64,000 nt of DNA from NCBI RefSeq assembly GCF_047663525.1, contig NC_092589.1, forward strand, positions 25,727,001 to 25,791,000. Reading direction: 5' to 3'. Position numbers and translations under genes: made by a program. Shown here one piece after another: positions 61,917 to 64,000 of this stretch. This DNA comes from Anas platyrhynchos. Its lineage: Eukaryota; Chordata; Aves; Anseriformes; Anatidae. Below the pieces are notes generated by a model. The model had not been told where the DNA came from. It worked only from the letters and a program-made list of their open reading frames with translations, and made no database searches. How positions within the stretch are numbered: position 1 is the stretch's first letter; each line of letters starts with the position of its first letter.

Positions 61917-64000
<2,084 letters not shown>

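Overview
This is a vertebrate nuclear window, almost certainly from a bird. The coding exons match vertebrate KCNH1 and RCOR3, and the only recognisable interspersed repeats are CR1 LINE copies, the dominant avian retrotransposon. No mammalian SINEs are seen. I cannot assign species; a galliform is plausible but unproven.

Layout. The left end (1 to about 8,900, minus strand) is the 5' part of RCOR3, a REST corepressor. Three coding exons are visible (7983-8031, 2729-2806, 1204-1256), giving the first 60 residues of the MRVGAEYQ-type protein, i.e. the start of its ELM2 domain. The gene continues off the left edge. Its CpG island spans about 7,300-8,830. From about 9,000 to 22,300 is intergenic DNA with CR1 fragments, microsatellites, homopolymer tracts and a decayed C2H2 zinc-finger-like relic. 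A second CpG island (about 22,560-23,460) holds the first exon of KCNH1 (EAG1, Kv10.1) on the plus strand. Six KCNH1 coding exons are placed base by base (22887-22959, 34370-34493, 34740-34846, 46465-46593, 55033-55151, 61953-62345). All splice phases agree. They encode 315 residues: PAS-cap, PAS/PAC, the N-terminal calmodulin-binding linker, and S1 to S3. S4, the pore and the cyclic-nucleotide-binding homology domain lie off the right edge. The two genes are divergent, the same order as in human 1q32.

Most notable signal. Intron 4 of KCNH1 holds a small GC-rich islet (about 52,860-53,120) with a 21-bp sequence matching the canonical RE1/NRSE, the binding site of REST, at 52943-52963. A CREB-type site lies about 280 bp downstream. 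Between them is an AUG reading frame ending at a GTAAGT donor in exactly the phase needed to join exon 5. That would give a KCNH1 isoform with a short new N-terminus and no PAS domain, analogous to the known ERG1b form of KCNH2. This is a hypothesis. The next gene, RCOR3, encodes a corepressor family recruited by REST, so target site and corepressor gene lie about 45 kb apart.

Other points: no match to the mammalian S3-S4 insert after exon 6; no visible upstream N-terminal exon for RCOR3 beside a C/G homopolymer; two upstream ORFs overlapping as TGATG before the KCNH1 start; and a CR1 remnant abutting the KCNH1 CpG island. Most other long open frames lack an AUG start or are low-complexity CpG-island frames, and are not genes.
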